A stretch of DNA of 64,000 nt from Carnimonas nigrificans ATCC BAA-78 (GTDB lineage: Bacteria; Pseudomonadota; Gammaproteobacteria; Pseudomonadales; Halomonadaceae), in the NCBI RefSeq assembly GCF_000526695.1, contig NZ_JAGO01000015.1, forward strand, positions 62,001 through 126,000, written 5' to 3'. Position 1 is the first letter of the stretch, and every line of letters starts with the position of its first letter. Below the pieces are notes generated by a model. The model was not told where the DNA came from and made no database searches. It worked only from the letters and a program-made list of their open reading frames with translations. This document shows, piece by piece, positions 57,299 through 64,000 of the stretch. Made by a program: the position numbers and the translations under genes.

Positions 57299-58393
57299 TT
57301 ATGAGAGGGTGGGGTAGTCCGTATATCCGCGCGTGCCACCGCCATAATAGGTGTCGCGATCAGGAGTATTCAGCTCTGCCCCTTGGCGAAACCGCTCGAC
57401 CAGATCGGGGTTGGCTATAAAGGGCTGACCAAAGGCCGGTAAATCAATCAGCCCCTCGTCTACCTGACGCTGAGCGCGTTCAAGAGTTTGAGCGCCCGCC
57501 AGCATAAGGGTGCCTGGATAGAGGGCGCGAAATTTCCCTACGAAGTCATCACTGATAACGGAATGTCCCGCCGCCCAGTTATCGTTCAGATGAACGTACA
57601 CGACTTCCCGCTTGGTCAGCTCCTGCGCCAGATACAGATAGGTATCGGCATTTTCAGCATAAGGGGGCATGTCAAATTGCTGATTGAATGGCGACAGGCG
57701 AATCCCGACGCGGGCCTTGCCAATGGCCTCAATCAGCGCATCCACCACCTCCAGCGTGAAACGCGCACGGTTCTCCAATGAGCCGCCATACTGATCGGTG
57801 CGAGTGTTTATTTTTGGGTTGAGAAACTGCTCAAGCAGATAGCCGTTGGCAGAGTGCAGCTCCACGCCATCAAACCCCGCCTTTATTGCATTGTGCGCGG
57901 CGTGGGCATAATCCTTGACGACCCGAGCTACCTCGTCGGTTGCCAGAGGGCGTGGCGTGGAGGCATCCGCAAATCCCGCACGGCCATCCTCCCTATGGAC
58001 ATAGGGCTTGCCCTTGCCGGTGGCGGGTATATCGGAAGCGCTGACCGGCGCCTTACCATCGGGCTGCAATGAAGTGTGTGAGACGCGACCAACGTGCCAT
58101 AGCTGAGCGAAGATCTTGCCACCTTCCTGATGCACAGCCTCTGTGACCTTTCTCCAGCCAGCGATCTGTTCCTCCGTCCAAATACCGGGCACATCAATAT
58201 TGCCCTGGGCTTCAGGAGAGATTGTGGTGCCCTCCGAGACGATCAAACCGGCGGTCGCGCGCTGGCGATAGTAAAGAGCCGTCTCTTCATTGGCGACGTA
58301 GTCTGGCCTTCTGGCCCGCGTCATGGGCGCCATGACAAACCGGTTGCCGAGGGTAATATTCCCCATCTGATAAGGTGCGAAAAGAGATGCCAT
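57299..58393 (-). CDS. nemA: Old yellow enzyme, NemA-type ene-reductase
   Basis: A 364-residue FMN-dependent ene-reductase (N-ethylmaleimide/xenobiotic reductase type) reducing activated C=C bonds with NADPH. FMN and substrate signatures: NRFVMAPMTRARRPDYVANE, AQLWHVGRVSHTSLQPDG, the active-site pair in GVELHSANGYLLEQF (His and Asn), NRARFTLEVVDALIEA and GLIDLPAFGQPFIANPDLVE. It is divergent from an Lrp-family gene 87 bases away. In E. coli nemA is controlled by a TetR repressor. Here the Lrp-type gene takes that place. Confidence 0.9.
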   Translation of the reverse strand: MASLFAPYQMGNITLGNRFVMAPMTRARRPDYVANEETALYYRQRATAGLIVSEGTTISPEAQGNIDVPGIWTEEQIAGWRKVTEAVHQEGGKIFAQLWHVGRVSHTSLQPDGKAPVSASDIPATGKGKPYVHREDGRAGFADASTPRPLATDEVARVVKDYAHAAHNAIKAGFDGVELHSANGYLLEQFLNPKINTRTDQYGGSLENRARFTLEVVDALIEAIGKARVGIRLSPFNQQFDMPPYAENADTYLYLAQELTKREVVYVHLNDNWAAGHSVISDDFVGKFRALYPGTLMLAGAQTLERAQRQVDEGLIDLPAFGQPFIANPDLVERFRQGAELNTPDRDTYYGGGTRGYTDYPTLS

Positions 58394-58413
58394 ATAATGC
58401 GTCTACTCGTCCA

Positions 58414-58451
58414 ACAATATTTTGCATAAATGGTTAATTTCATTATATTGT
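58414..58451. promoter_or_regulatory. AT-rich inverted repeat between nemA and the Lrp gene
   Basis: ACAATAT (58414-58420) and ATATTGT (58445-58451) are perfect arms 24 bases apart, in the only 87 bases shared by the divergent genes. AT-rich dyads are typical of Lrp/AsnC binding regions. Confidence 0.4.
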
Positions 58452-58480
58452 ACTGAAAATCCCCATTTTTAAAGAATGAT

Positions 58481-58981
58481 ATGAAAGAAAAAGATAATAT
58501 TCGGCTAAAAAGCGGACACGCCGTTGAATTGGATGTGATCGACCTAAAAATATTAAGTCGGTTGGCAGAAGATGGTTCGGTCAGCTATGCCAGGCTCGGC
58601 GAGATGGTCAGTCTTTCTGCGCCGGCCACGCACGAGCGCGTAAAGCGGCTCAAGCGTGATGGCGTTATACGGGCAACCGTAGCGCTTATTGATGGATGCA
58701 AGCTGGGACGTACCCTGCTCACCTTCGTGATGGTGGATACCAGCACGTTAAATGCCACGCGGGAACTGCTGCATGTCTCTCAACGGGCAGATGTGGAAGA
58801 ATTTCACACCATCGCTGGCGATAGCAGTGTGATTATCAAGCTGCGTGCGCAGGATACCGAGTCACTCGAAGCCTTCCTGATGGAGATTCAGCAGGTGGAC
58901 GGCGTGAGAGCCGTGAGAAGTTATATCGTGCTTTCGACCTTTATGGAGCATGGCCCTCTTCCTTCTGTACCGTCTGTATAA
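58481..58981 (+). CDS. Lrp/AsnC-family transcriptional regulator
   Basis: A 166-residue regulator with an N-terminal helix-turn-helix (about 20-65: DLKILSRLAEDGSVSYARLG, MVSLSAPATHERVKRLKRDG) and a C-terminal RAM ligand-binding domain (LLTFVMVDTSTLNATRELL and FHTIAGDSSVIIKLRAQDTE). A charged lead of about 15 residues (MKEKDNIRLKSGHAVEL) precedes the domain. Divergent to the old yellow enzyme gene, so it probably senses an amino acid or small ligand and controls nemA. Confidence 0.88.
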   Translation: MKEKDNIRLKSGHAVELDVIDLKILSRLAEDGSVSYARLGEMVSLSAPATHERVKRLKRDGVIRATVALIDGCKLGRTLLTFVMVDTSTLNATRELLHVSQRADVEEFHTIAGDSSVIIKLRAQDTESLEAFLMEIQQVDGVRAVRSYIVLSTFMEHGPLPSVPSV

Positions 58982-59107
58982 CGCCGCGATAAAAAGCCTT
59001 GCAAGAAGCCCTCTCCTGAAATACGTCGGGCAGTGATAGTGAGCGGCAATATCATGCAGGAAAGTAGTGCTCTCACATATTTTTAATAATTTAATCTTCC
59101 CCTTCGG

Positions 59108-60013
59108 TTAAACAGAAGAGGGCTTCGCTGATTTAATATCCTGTCGCGGGGGAAGGCCAAATAATTGCTTATATTCGCGACTGAATTGTGACGGACTTTC
59201 ATACCCCACCTGATAGGACGCCGTCGCTGCATCGAGGTGTTCATTAATCATCAGCAACCTGGCGGCGTTGATGCGCAATCTCTTTTGATACTGCAAAGGG
59301 CTTATGCCGGTGAGCTGACGAAAATGGTGATGCAGGCTTGAGGTACTCATCTGCATCTCATTGGCGAGCTGCTCAATGCTGATCCGTTCAGCGTAGTGCT
59401 GCTTTAACCAGCCAATCACTTCAGCGATACGGTGACTCATGCTGCCTACCGAGGCAATTTGCCAGAGGCAAGGAGCAATATCACTGGTTAAGAGCCGATA
59501 GTGGATTTCCTTGATGATCAATGGTGCCAACAGGGGCGTGCTGTGTGGCTCCTTCAGCAGCGCCAGCAGGCGTGCCAACGGCTCCAGCAGCACAGTCGAT
59601 ACCTTGCCTGTCGCCACACTGGTCCTATCCTTTATGACATTCCTGGGGGGCCCCATGTGCGCCATCAGCTCTGTAATCATGCCTCTATCAAGATGAAGGG
59701 ATAGGCCCAGACAGGGTTCATTTGGGGTAGCGCTCAGCACCTGGGTACTGGCAGGAAGATCCAGTGCCGTCACAAGAAAATGGTGCTGATCATACCGGTA
59801 ACCTTGCTGATCAATCAGCATCTGTTTTGCGCCCTGGGTTACCAGCACAATGCCCGGCTGATACAGGCATGGGCACGCTTCACTGGGCGATTCTCGCCTA
59901 AACAGATTCAGCCCCTCAACTGGTGTTGAGCGGTCCTCCTCACCCGGCGTTATATGTGCGATGGCGCGGGATATTTCACCACGTAACATCTGCTCTTTTT
60001 CGTGTTCGCTCAT
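59108..60013 (-). CDS. AraC-family regulator with AraC_N cupin domain
   Basis: A 301-residue regulator. The N-terminal cupin-like AraC_N domain includes EACPCLYQPGIVLVTQGAKQ and YRYDQHHFLVTALDLPASTQ; the C-terminal double helix-turn-helix (about 200-290) reads ISIEQLANEMQMSTSSLHHH, FRQLTGISPLQYQKRLRINA and then GYESPSQFSREYKQLFGLPP. This is the YqhC-like group that often sits beside reductases, exporters and alpha/beta hydrolases. It is divergent from an MFS gene that heads a two-gene stretch with such a hydrolase. Confidence 0.88.
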   Translation of the reverse strand: MSEHEKEQMLRGEISRAIAHITPGEEDRSTPVEGLNLFRRESPSEACPCLYQPGIVLVTQGAKQMLIDQQGYRYDQHHFLVTALDLPASTQVLSATPNEPCLGLSLHLDRGMITELMAHMGPPRNVIKDRTSVATGKVSTVLLEPLARLLALLKEPHSTPLLAPLIIKEIHYRLLTSDIAPCLWQIASVGSMSHRIAEVIGWLKQHYAERISIEQLANEMQMSTSSLHHHFRQLTGISPLQYQKRLRINAARLLMINEHLDAATASYQVGYESPSQFSREYKQLFGLPPRQDIKSAKPSSV

Positions 60014-60088
60014 TGCTGTTATGAACCATGAATAACAATATGAATGGGTAATGTGCTGATGGCATCAAGTGCTTTATGCAGAGTGGAA

Positions 60089-60298
60089 TTATTTCCCTGT
60101 CACGGTCGAAAAAACACTCCTTTGCAGAATTAGGCAATAAAGCCGCTGAATCGTTGTATCGTTTTTCAGGGTGAGCGTGGGAACGTATCGGCTCAATGTC
60201 AATTGCAGCGTGCCCTCTGCGTCTTCCTCAAGCTCCCAGCGTCGGTGGGGTTGAGAGTGCAGGGCAGCGTTACTCACGGAGGATGTACCTTCTGCCAT
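60089..60298 (-). CDS. Hypothetical small protein overlapping the MFS gene start
   Basis: A 69-residue open frame from the ATG at 60298, on the strand opposite the MFS gene and upstream of the AraC gene. The codon pattern looks fairly coding-like. The protein is hydrophilic with a beta-prone middle (RRWELEEDAEGTLQLTLSRY) and no signal or membrane segment. There is no good ribosome-binding site (a GGAG lies 12 bases away), and its first bases overlap the facing MFS start. I recognise no family. It may be a chance frame. Confidence 0.3.
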   Translation of the reverse strand: MAEGTSSVSNAALHSQPHRRWELEEDAEGTLQLTLSRYVPTLTLKNDTTIQRLYCLILQRSVFSTVTGK

Positions 60299-61487
60299 GT
60301 CGCACCAACGCTCCAATCACTTAGATAGCTCTTCAATCTCGCGCGCGTGGGGAGCGGTATTCTCCATGACGCTGTGCGTCGCAATGTTGATTGCGTCTGA
60401 ATTCATGCCGGTCAGTTTACTGACACCCATCGCCGAAGGCCTGCACGCCTCAGCAGGCATGACAGGACAAGCCATTTCCATCAGTGGCTTTTTCGCCATG
60501 ATTGCAGGGCTGATGGTGTCCACGGTGGTGGGCCGCATCAATCGCAAGGTGGTGCTCGTTAGCCTGACGCTGTGCATGCTGATTTCTTTGGTAATAACAG
60601 CAGTTGCACCTGATTTCACCGTGCTGATGATCGCCCGTGCTCTATTGGGAATTTGCATTGGCGGCTTCTGGGCATTGGCGACTTCGGTGCTGATGCGCCT
60701 GGTGCCGCATGAAAAAGTGAACAAGGCACTCGGGATCATGTATATGGGGCAGGCCATGGCGGCGGCCTTTGCTGCGCCCCTTGGCAGCTTCCTGGGCGGC
60801 ATGATCGGGTGGCGTGGCGTGTTTTGGGCGCTGGTGCCGATTGTTGTGATTAACCTGATCTGGCTCATGGTGGCCTTGCCGTCGCTGCCTTCAAACGAAC
60901 GGGTACAGCCGCGCACTTTGCTAGCGGTACTGACGCGCCGCTACTTCCTGTACGGCATAGTGGGCATGTCGTTCACCTTCGCCGGCGCCTTCACCATGTT
61001 TACCTACCTTCGGCCATATCTTGAGACTCATGCAGGGCTTCAAGTGGGGCAGGTATCGCTGATGTTCCTGGCGCTGGGCTGTGCAGGATTCATTGGCAGC
61101 TCGCTGGGCGGACGCATGGCCAAACGCCATGTACTCGGTTTGGTGAGGCTGGTGCCTTCCGTGATGGGGATCGTGACCTTATGCCTGCTGTGGCCCGATA
61201 TGTCGATTTGGCTGGTTGCGGTGCTGCTGATGGCATGGGGAGCCATGAATACAGCGCTCTCCATCGGGTGGATGGGCTGGATGTCGCAGAACGTCAGGGA
61301 TCAGCCAGAAGCGGCCGGTAGCCTGATGGTGGCAGCGATACAAGGTGCCATTTTGGTGGGCTCTGCCCTGGGCGGAAAATTAATGGACATCGGCGGCATT
61401 CCTGTCGCCTTCACGGGCAGCATCGTGCTGCTGGCCCTGGCACTGGTCACGATTGGTTCTGGCAGGAAGTTACTGAGGCCAGCGTAA
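60297..61487 (+). CDS. MFS exporter, NepI-like (purine nucleoside/arabinose efflux type)
   Basis: A 396-residue 12-helix exporter. It resembles E. coli NepI (YicM), a purine nucleoside exporter, in ASEFMPVSLLTPIAEGLH, GMTGQAISISGFFAMIAGLM and LLGICIGGFWALATSVLMRL. The first 20 residues are polar. The start at 60297 has GGAGG 14 bases upstream, a little far but the only candidate. It is 67 bases before the alpha/beta hydrolase gene and divergent from the AraC regulator. Confidence 0.83.
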   Translation: MSHQRSNHLDSSSISRAWGAVFSMTLCVAMLIASEFMPVSLLTPIAEGLHASAGMTGQAISISGFFAMIAGLMVSTVVGRINRKVVLVSLTLCMLISLVITAVAPDFTVLMIARALLGICIGGFWALATSVLMRLVPHEKVNKALGIMYMGQAMAAAFAAPLGSFLGGMIGWRGVFWALVPIVVINLIWLMVALPSLPSNERVQPRTLLAVLTRRYFLYGIVGMSFTFAGAFTMFTYLRPYLETHAGLQVGQVSLMFLALGCAGFIGSSLGGRMAKRHVLGLVRLVPSVMGIVTLCLLWPDMSIWLVAVLLMAWGAMNTALSIGWMGWMSQNVRDQPEAAGSLMVAAIQGAILVGSALGGKLMDIGGIPVAFTGSIVLLALALVTIGSGRKLLRPA

Positions 61488-61554
61488 AAGTGGTTTTCGG
61501 CATGGGATATAGCGCTTTTTCACACCATCAATGGGGTAGGGAGAGAAGGACATC

Positions 61555-62655
61555 ATGGACAAATACAGCGATCACATCACCGCCACCCAGGAACGCGCCA
61601 ATGTGCCGCGCCGCCACTTGCTGAAGTTAACTGCTTCAGGCATTGCTGCCGCAGGCGTGGGGGTGTTTGCTTCACGCTCGGCATCTGCGCAGCCGCAAGT
61701 AACGCTGGGGTCAACATGGGACAAGACATTTCCGAAAAGCGATAAGGTGAATCATCGCAAGGTTACCTTCAAAAACCGCTATGGCCTTACCCTGGCCGCT
61801 GATTTGTACCAACCAAAACATGCCCACGGCAAGCTGGCAGCGCTTGCCGTGAGTGGCCCCTTTGGAGCAGTGAAGGAGCAGTCTTCGGGCTTGTATGCAC
61901 AAACGATGGCGGAGCACGGTTTTCTGACACTGGCATTTGATCCTTCATATACGGGGGAAAGTGGCGGGGAGCCGCGCAATATTGCTTCACCCGACATTAA
62001 CGTTGAGGACTTCAGTGCCGCGGTGGATTTCCTTGGCCTGCAATCCAATGTTGATCGTGAACGGATCGGCATTATTGGTATTTGCGGCTGGGGTGGAATG
62101 GCGCTCAGCGCCGCTGCCGTGGATAAACGCATCAAGGCGGTGGTCGCCAGTACCATGTATGACATGACACGTCTTATGTCCAAGGGATACAACGATAGCG
62201 TCACGCCGGAGCAGCGCACGCACACCCTGGAGCAATTGAGCCAACAGCGCTGGCAGGATGCGGAAAACGGTACGCCCAGCTACCAGCCGCCTTACAACAA
62301 ACTGGAAGGTGGAGAAGCGCAGTTTCTGGTCGATTATCACGACTACTACATGACTCCGCGCGGCTATCATCCACGGGCGGTCAATTCCGGTAATGCGTGG
62401 ACGGTAACGACGCCTCTGCCGTTCATGAATATGCCGATCCTGACATATATAAGCGAAATTTCACCACGGCCAACTCTCTTTGTGCATGGTGAAAAGGCTC
62501 ATTCACGCTACTTCAGTGAAACTGCCTACGCCGCAGCAAGAGAGCCGAAGGAACTCATGATTATTCCCGGTGCGGTTCATACGGATCTATACGATCAGGT
62601 TGATATCATTCCATTTGCTAAGCTAACGGAATTTTTCAATCAGCACCTGGCTTGA
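61555..62655 (+). CDS. Tat-exported alpha/beta hydrolase
   Basis: A 366-residue hydrolase with a twin-arginine signal (R19-R20-H-L-L-K, then a hydrophobic stretch and cleavage near SASA-QPQ, residue 45). The alpha/beta fold is shown by LAALAVSGPFGAVKEQSSGL, LTLAFDPSYTGESGG and the nucleophile elbow IIGICGWGG with a cysteine (C177) where most of these enzymes have serine. The acid and His are probably in RPTLFVHGEKAHSRYF and PGAVHTDLYDQ. This resembles the dienelactone-hydrolase-like and YcjY group. Substrate unknown; periplasmic location is likely. It follows the NepI-like exporter, suggesting co-regulation by the AraC protein. Confidence 0.8.
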   Translation: MDKYSDHITATQERANVPRRHLLKLTASGIAAAGVGVFASRSASAQPQVTLGSTWDKTFPKSDKVNHRKVTFKNRYGLTLAADLYQPKHAHGKLAALAVSGPFGAVKEQSSGLYAQTMAEHGFLTLAFDPSYTGESGGEPRNIASPDINVEDFSAAVDFLGLQSNVDRERIGIIGICGWGGMALSAAAVDKRIKAVVASTMYDMTRLMSKGYNDSVTPEQRTHTLEQLSQQRWQDAENGTPSYQPPYNKLEGGEAQFLVDYHDYYMTPRGYHPRAVNSGNAWTVTTPLPFMNMPILTYISEISPRPTLFVHGEKAHSRYFSETAYAAAREPKELMIIPGAVHTDLYDQVDIIPFAKLTEFFNQHLA

Positions 62656-62721
62656 GTCATAGAGAGAGGCAGAGAGGCTTACAGGAAGGAATGCTCCCAG
62701 GTTCGCGGCATATAGACGGGA

Positions 62722-62764
62722 TCACGATCACCCCTCTGGTTTCTCCGCCAGGGGATGATCGTGA
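62722..62764. terminator. Large hairpin between convergent genes
   Basis: TCACGATCA (62722-62730) pairs perfectly with TGATCGTGA (62756-62764). Inside, CCCC and GGGG continue the stem with one bulged base. It sits between the alpha/beta hydrolase and the alpha-galactosidase genes and may end both transcripts, though no T-run flanks it. Confidence 0.5.
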
Positions 62765-62886
62765 GTTGCCGAGCACAGCAACTATAGGCCGTGGGGAGCC
62801 AGGCTAGCAGCGAATTCTTGCTTCACCGCGCTAATGGAGGTCTCCAGCTCCCTCCAGGTTAGCCGTTATCATGCGCGGCCTGCGCG

Positions 62887-64000
62887 TCAGATAGCTTCCA
62901 GCTTGATCAGTAGCGCGCTTTCGGGGTCCATCTGCGGGAGCCTTAGCCCCGCCTCTGAAAGCCATGCGCCGGTTGCTTCGATACTCTCCTGAGCCATCCA
63001 TGGCACCTGATAGCGCATGGTGTGGCTACCGTCGCGGGCAGCTTCGGGGCGGTCGAGTACGGTAACGCGATAGCGCTTGCTGGGGTGAAGGTAGGGAATA
63101 CGCAGCGCTTCATTCATGGCCCAGCTTGGTGTCGCCAGTTGCGCGACAATTACGATGGCCGCTTCGTCGCCAATGACCGCCTGAGCCTGTAGGCGATCAG
63201 CATCGGCGGTTTCCAGCCGAACACTCCGTCCACTATGAAGCAGGGCGCGCCACTCCTTGTGCAGGGAGATGTAGTGGCGTAGCTGCTCAAATTGCTGCTC
63301 CGATAGCGTCAGCGGATCAAGCTCGGCGCCCATATGCCCAGGCAGGGCGGTTAATGCCCTGAATCCAAGGTCGTGGCGACGCAGGCTGGAATGGCAGCGT
63401 TCGGCACCCACATGTGCGCCCATCACTTCAGGTGGGAAGAAGTAGCTCATGCCGCGCTGAATATGCTGGCGCTCCAGCGCGTCATTGCTGTCGGAAGCCC
63501 AGAAACGCTGAACATAGCGTAAAATGCCGTAATCAATTCTGCCGCCGCCCGATGCACAGGATTCAAACTCGGTCGCGGGATGACGTTTGCGCAGCTCCCC
63601 GAACAGCGCATAAAGGCGCTCGGTCTGGGCGTGGGAGGACGCCTGCCCCAGATGGCTGGCCTGTATCAGATCACGGTTCATGTCCCACTTCACATAGTCG
63701 ATCGAATACTCCGCCAGCAGCGTATCGAGCCGTTCAAGCAGGTAGTCGAAGACCTCGGGGTTACATAAATCGAGGGCGTACTGGTGGCGGCCAGTAGGCT
63801 GATCATAGCCCGCCAGCCCGAGTACCCAGTCAGGGTGCGCGCGGAACAGATCCGAATCGGGATTGACCATTTCAGGCTCAAACCAAAGCCCGAACTGCAT
63901 GCCCAGGCGATGAACATGCTCCACCACGGGGGTTAAGCCTTGCGGATATTTGGTCTCGTCCAGGTACCAGTCGCCCAGCCCCGCATGGTCATCAGCACGT
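62887..64000 (-). CDS. GH36 alpha-galactosidase, C-terminal part (5' end beyond window)
   Basis: The reading frame is open from the right edge to its stop at 62887; at least 370 residues are in the window. It contains the GH36 signatures DDHAGLGDWYLDETKYPQGL (near the edge), FGLWFEPEMVNPDSDLF, the nucleophile aspartate in YVKWDMNRDL, EFESCASGGGRIDYGIL and the acid/base aspartate in WASDSNDALERQ. It hydrolyses terminal alpha-galactosyl residues of raffinose, melibiose or stachyose. The C-terminal beta-sandwich domain is present and ends ESALLIKLEAI. Neighbours upstream are not visible, so a transport partner cannot be judged. No start codon is inside the window that I accept. Confidence 0.93.
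   Translation of the reverse strand, partial: RADDHAGLGDWYLDETKYPQGLTPVVEHVHRLGMQFGLWFEPEMVNPDSDLFRAHPDWVLGLAGYDQPTGRHQYALDLCNPEVFDYLLERLDTLLAEYSIDYVKWDMNRDLIQASHLGQASSHAQTERLYALFGELRKRHPATEFESCASGGGRIDYGILRYVQRFWASDSNDALERQHIQRGMSYFFPPEVMGAHVGAERCHSSLRRHDLGFRALTALPGHMGAELDPLTLSEQQFEQLRHYISLHKEWRALLHSGRSVRLETADADRLQAQAVIGDEAAIVIVAQLATPSWAMNEALRIPYLHPSKRYRVTVLDRPEAARDGSHTMRYQVPWMAQESIEATGAWLSEAGLRLPQMDPESALLIKLEAI

Noticed and set aside
60283-60296. An ATG directly after GGAGG, just upstream of the NepI-like start
   Set aside because: It is out of frame with the transporter (14 bases apart) and cannot be its start. The only in-frame candidate is 60297.

Overview
The window looks like a stretch of a gammaproteobacterial chromosome, most likely from the Halomonadaceae (Halomonas/Kushneria/Zymobacter type). 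The evidence is gene order. A minus-strand block argH–lptM–lysA–dapF–DUF484–xerC–(MFS)–HAD phosphatase is divergent from hemC–hemD–hemX–hemY, as in Pseudomonas and Halomonas, and engB lies divergent from dsbA. I assigned this from sequence memory only. I see no tRNA, rRNA, CRISPR array, prophage or intact insertion sequence.

Layout. 1-5.4 kb: a truncated FMN-dependent hydroxy-acid dehydrogenase gene, a GntT-type gluconate permease, an EEP-family phosphodiesterase, dsbA, engB and a LacI regulator. 5.5-8.5 kb: a polyol cluster with two short-chain dehydrogenases (the second closely like acetic-acid-bacterial xylitol dehydrogenase) and a sugar-porter permease. 8.6-22 kb: the housekeeping lysine/arginine/heme blocks, with a decayed nitronate-monooxygenase remnant beside the HAD gene. 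22-29.4 kb: aspartate aminotransferase, an AraJ-type exporter, a GH3 beta-glucosidase, a small membrane protein and a LysR regulator. 29.6-39.4 kb: a complete 2-aminoethylphosphonate (AEP) island. phnW/phnX face phnR and the phnSTUV importer, with an outer-membrane porin at each end. Two related palindromes, one before phnW and one before phnS, are probable PhnR operators.

39.9-49.7 kb: the most unusual region. Nine minus-strand genes, mostly with coupled starts and stops, encode a VanB-type reductase, a cytosine-deaminase-like amidohydrolase, a Rid-family protein lacking the usual catalytic arginine, a creatininase-family amidohydrolase, an NMT1/THI5-type ABC importer, a FAD-linked oxidase and a Rieske oxygenase. 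An OprD-type porin follows, and a LysR regulator is divergent. It reads as a complete uptake, oxidation and ring-opening pathway for an N-heterocycle that I cannot name.

49.7-64 kb: a FucP-type sugar symporter, a stress-type SDR, a mannose-isomerase-like AGE protein, guanine deaminase, two drug/nucleoside-exporter-type MFS genes, an old yellow enzyme with a divergent Lrp regulator, an AraC regulator, a Tat-exported alpha/beta hydrolase, and a GH36 alpha-galactosidase running off the right edge. Overall the non-core part is rich in carbohydrate, polyol, phosphonate and nitrogen scavenging functions, which would suit a plant- or sugar-associated or nutrient-scavenging heterotroph (inference).
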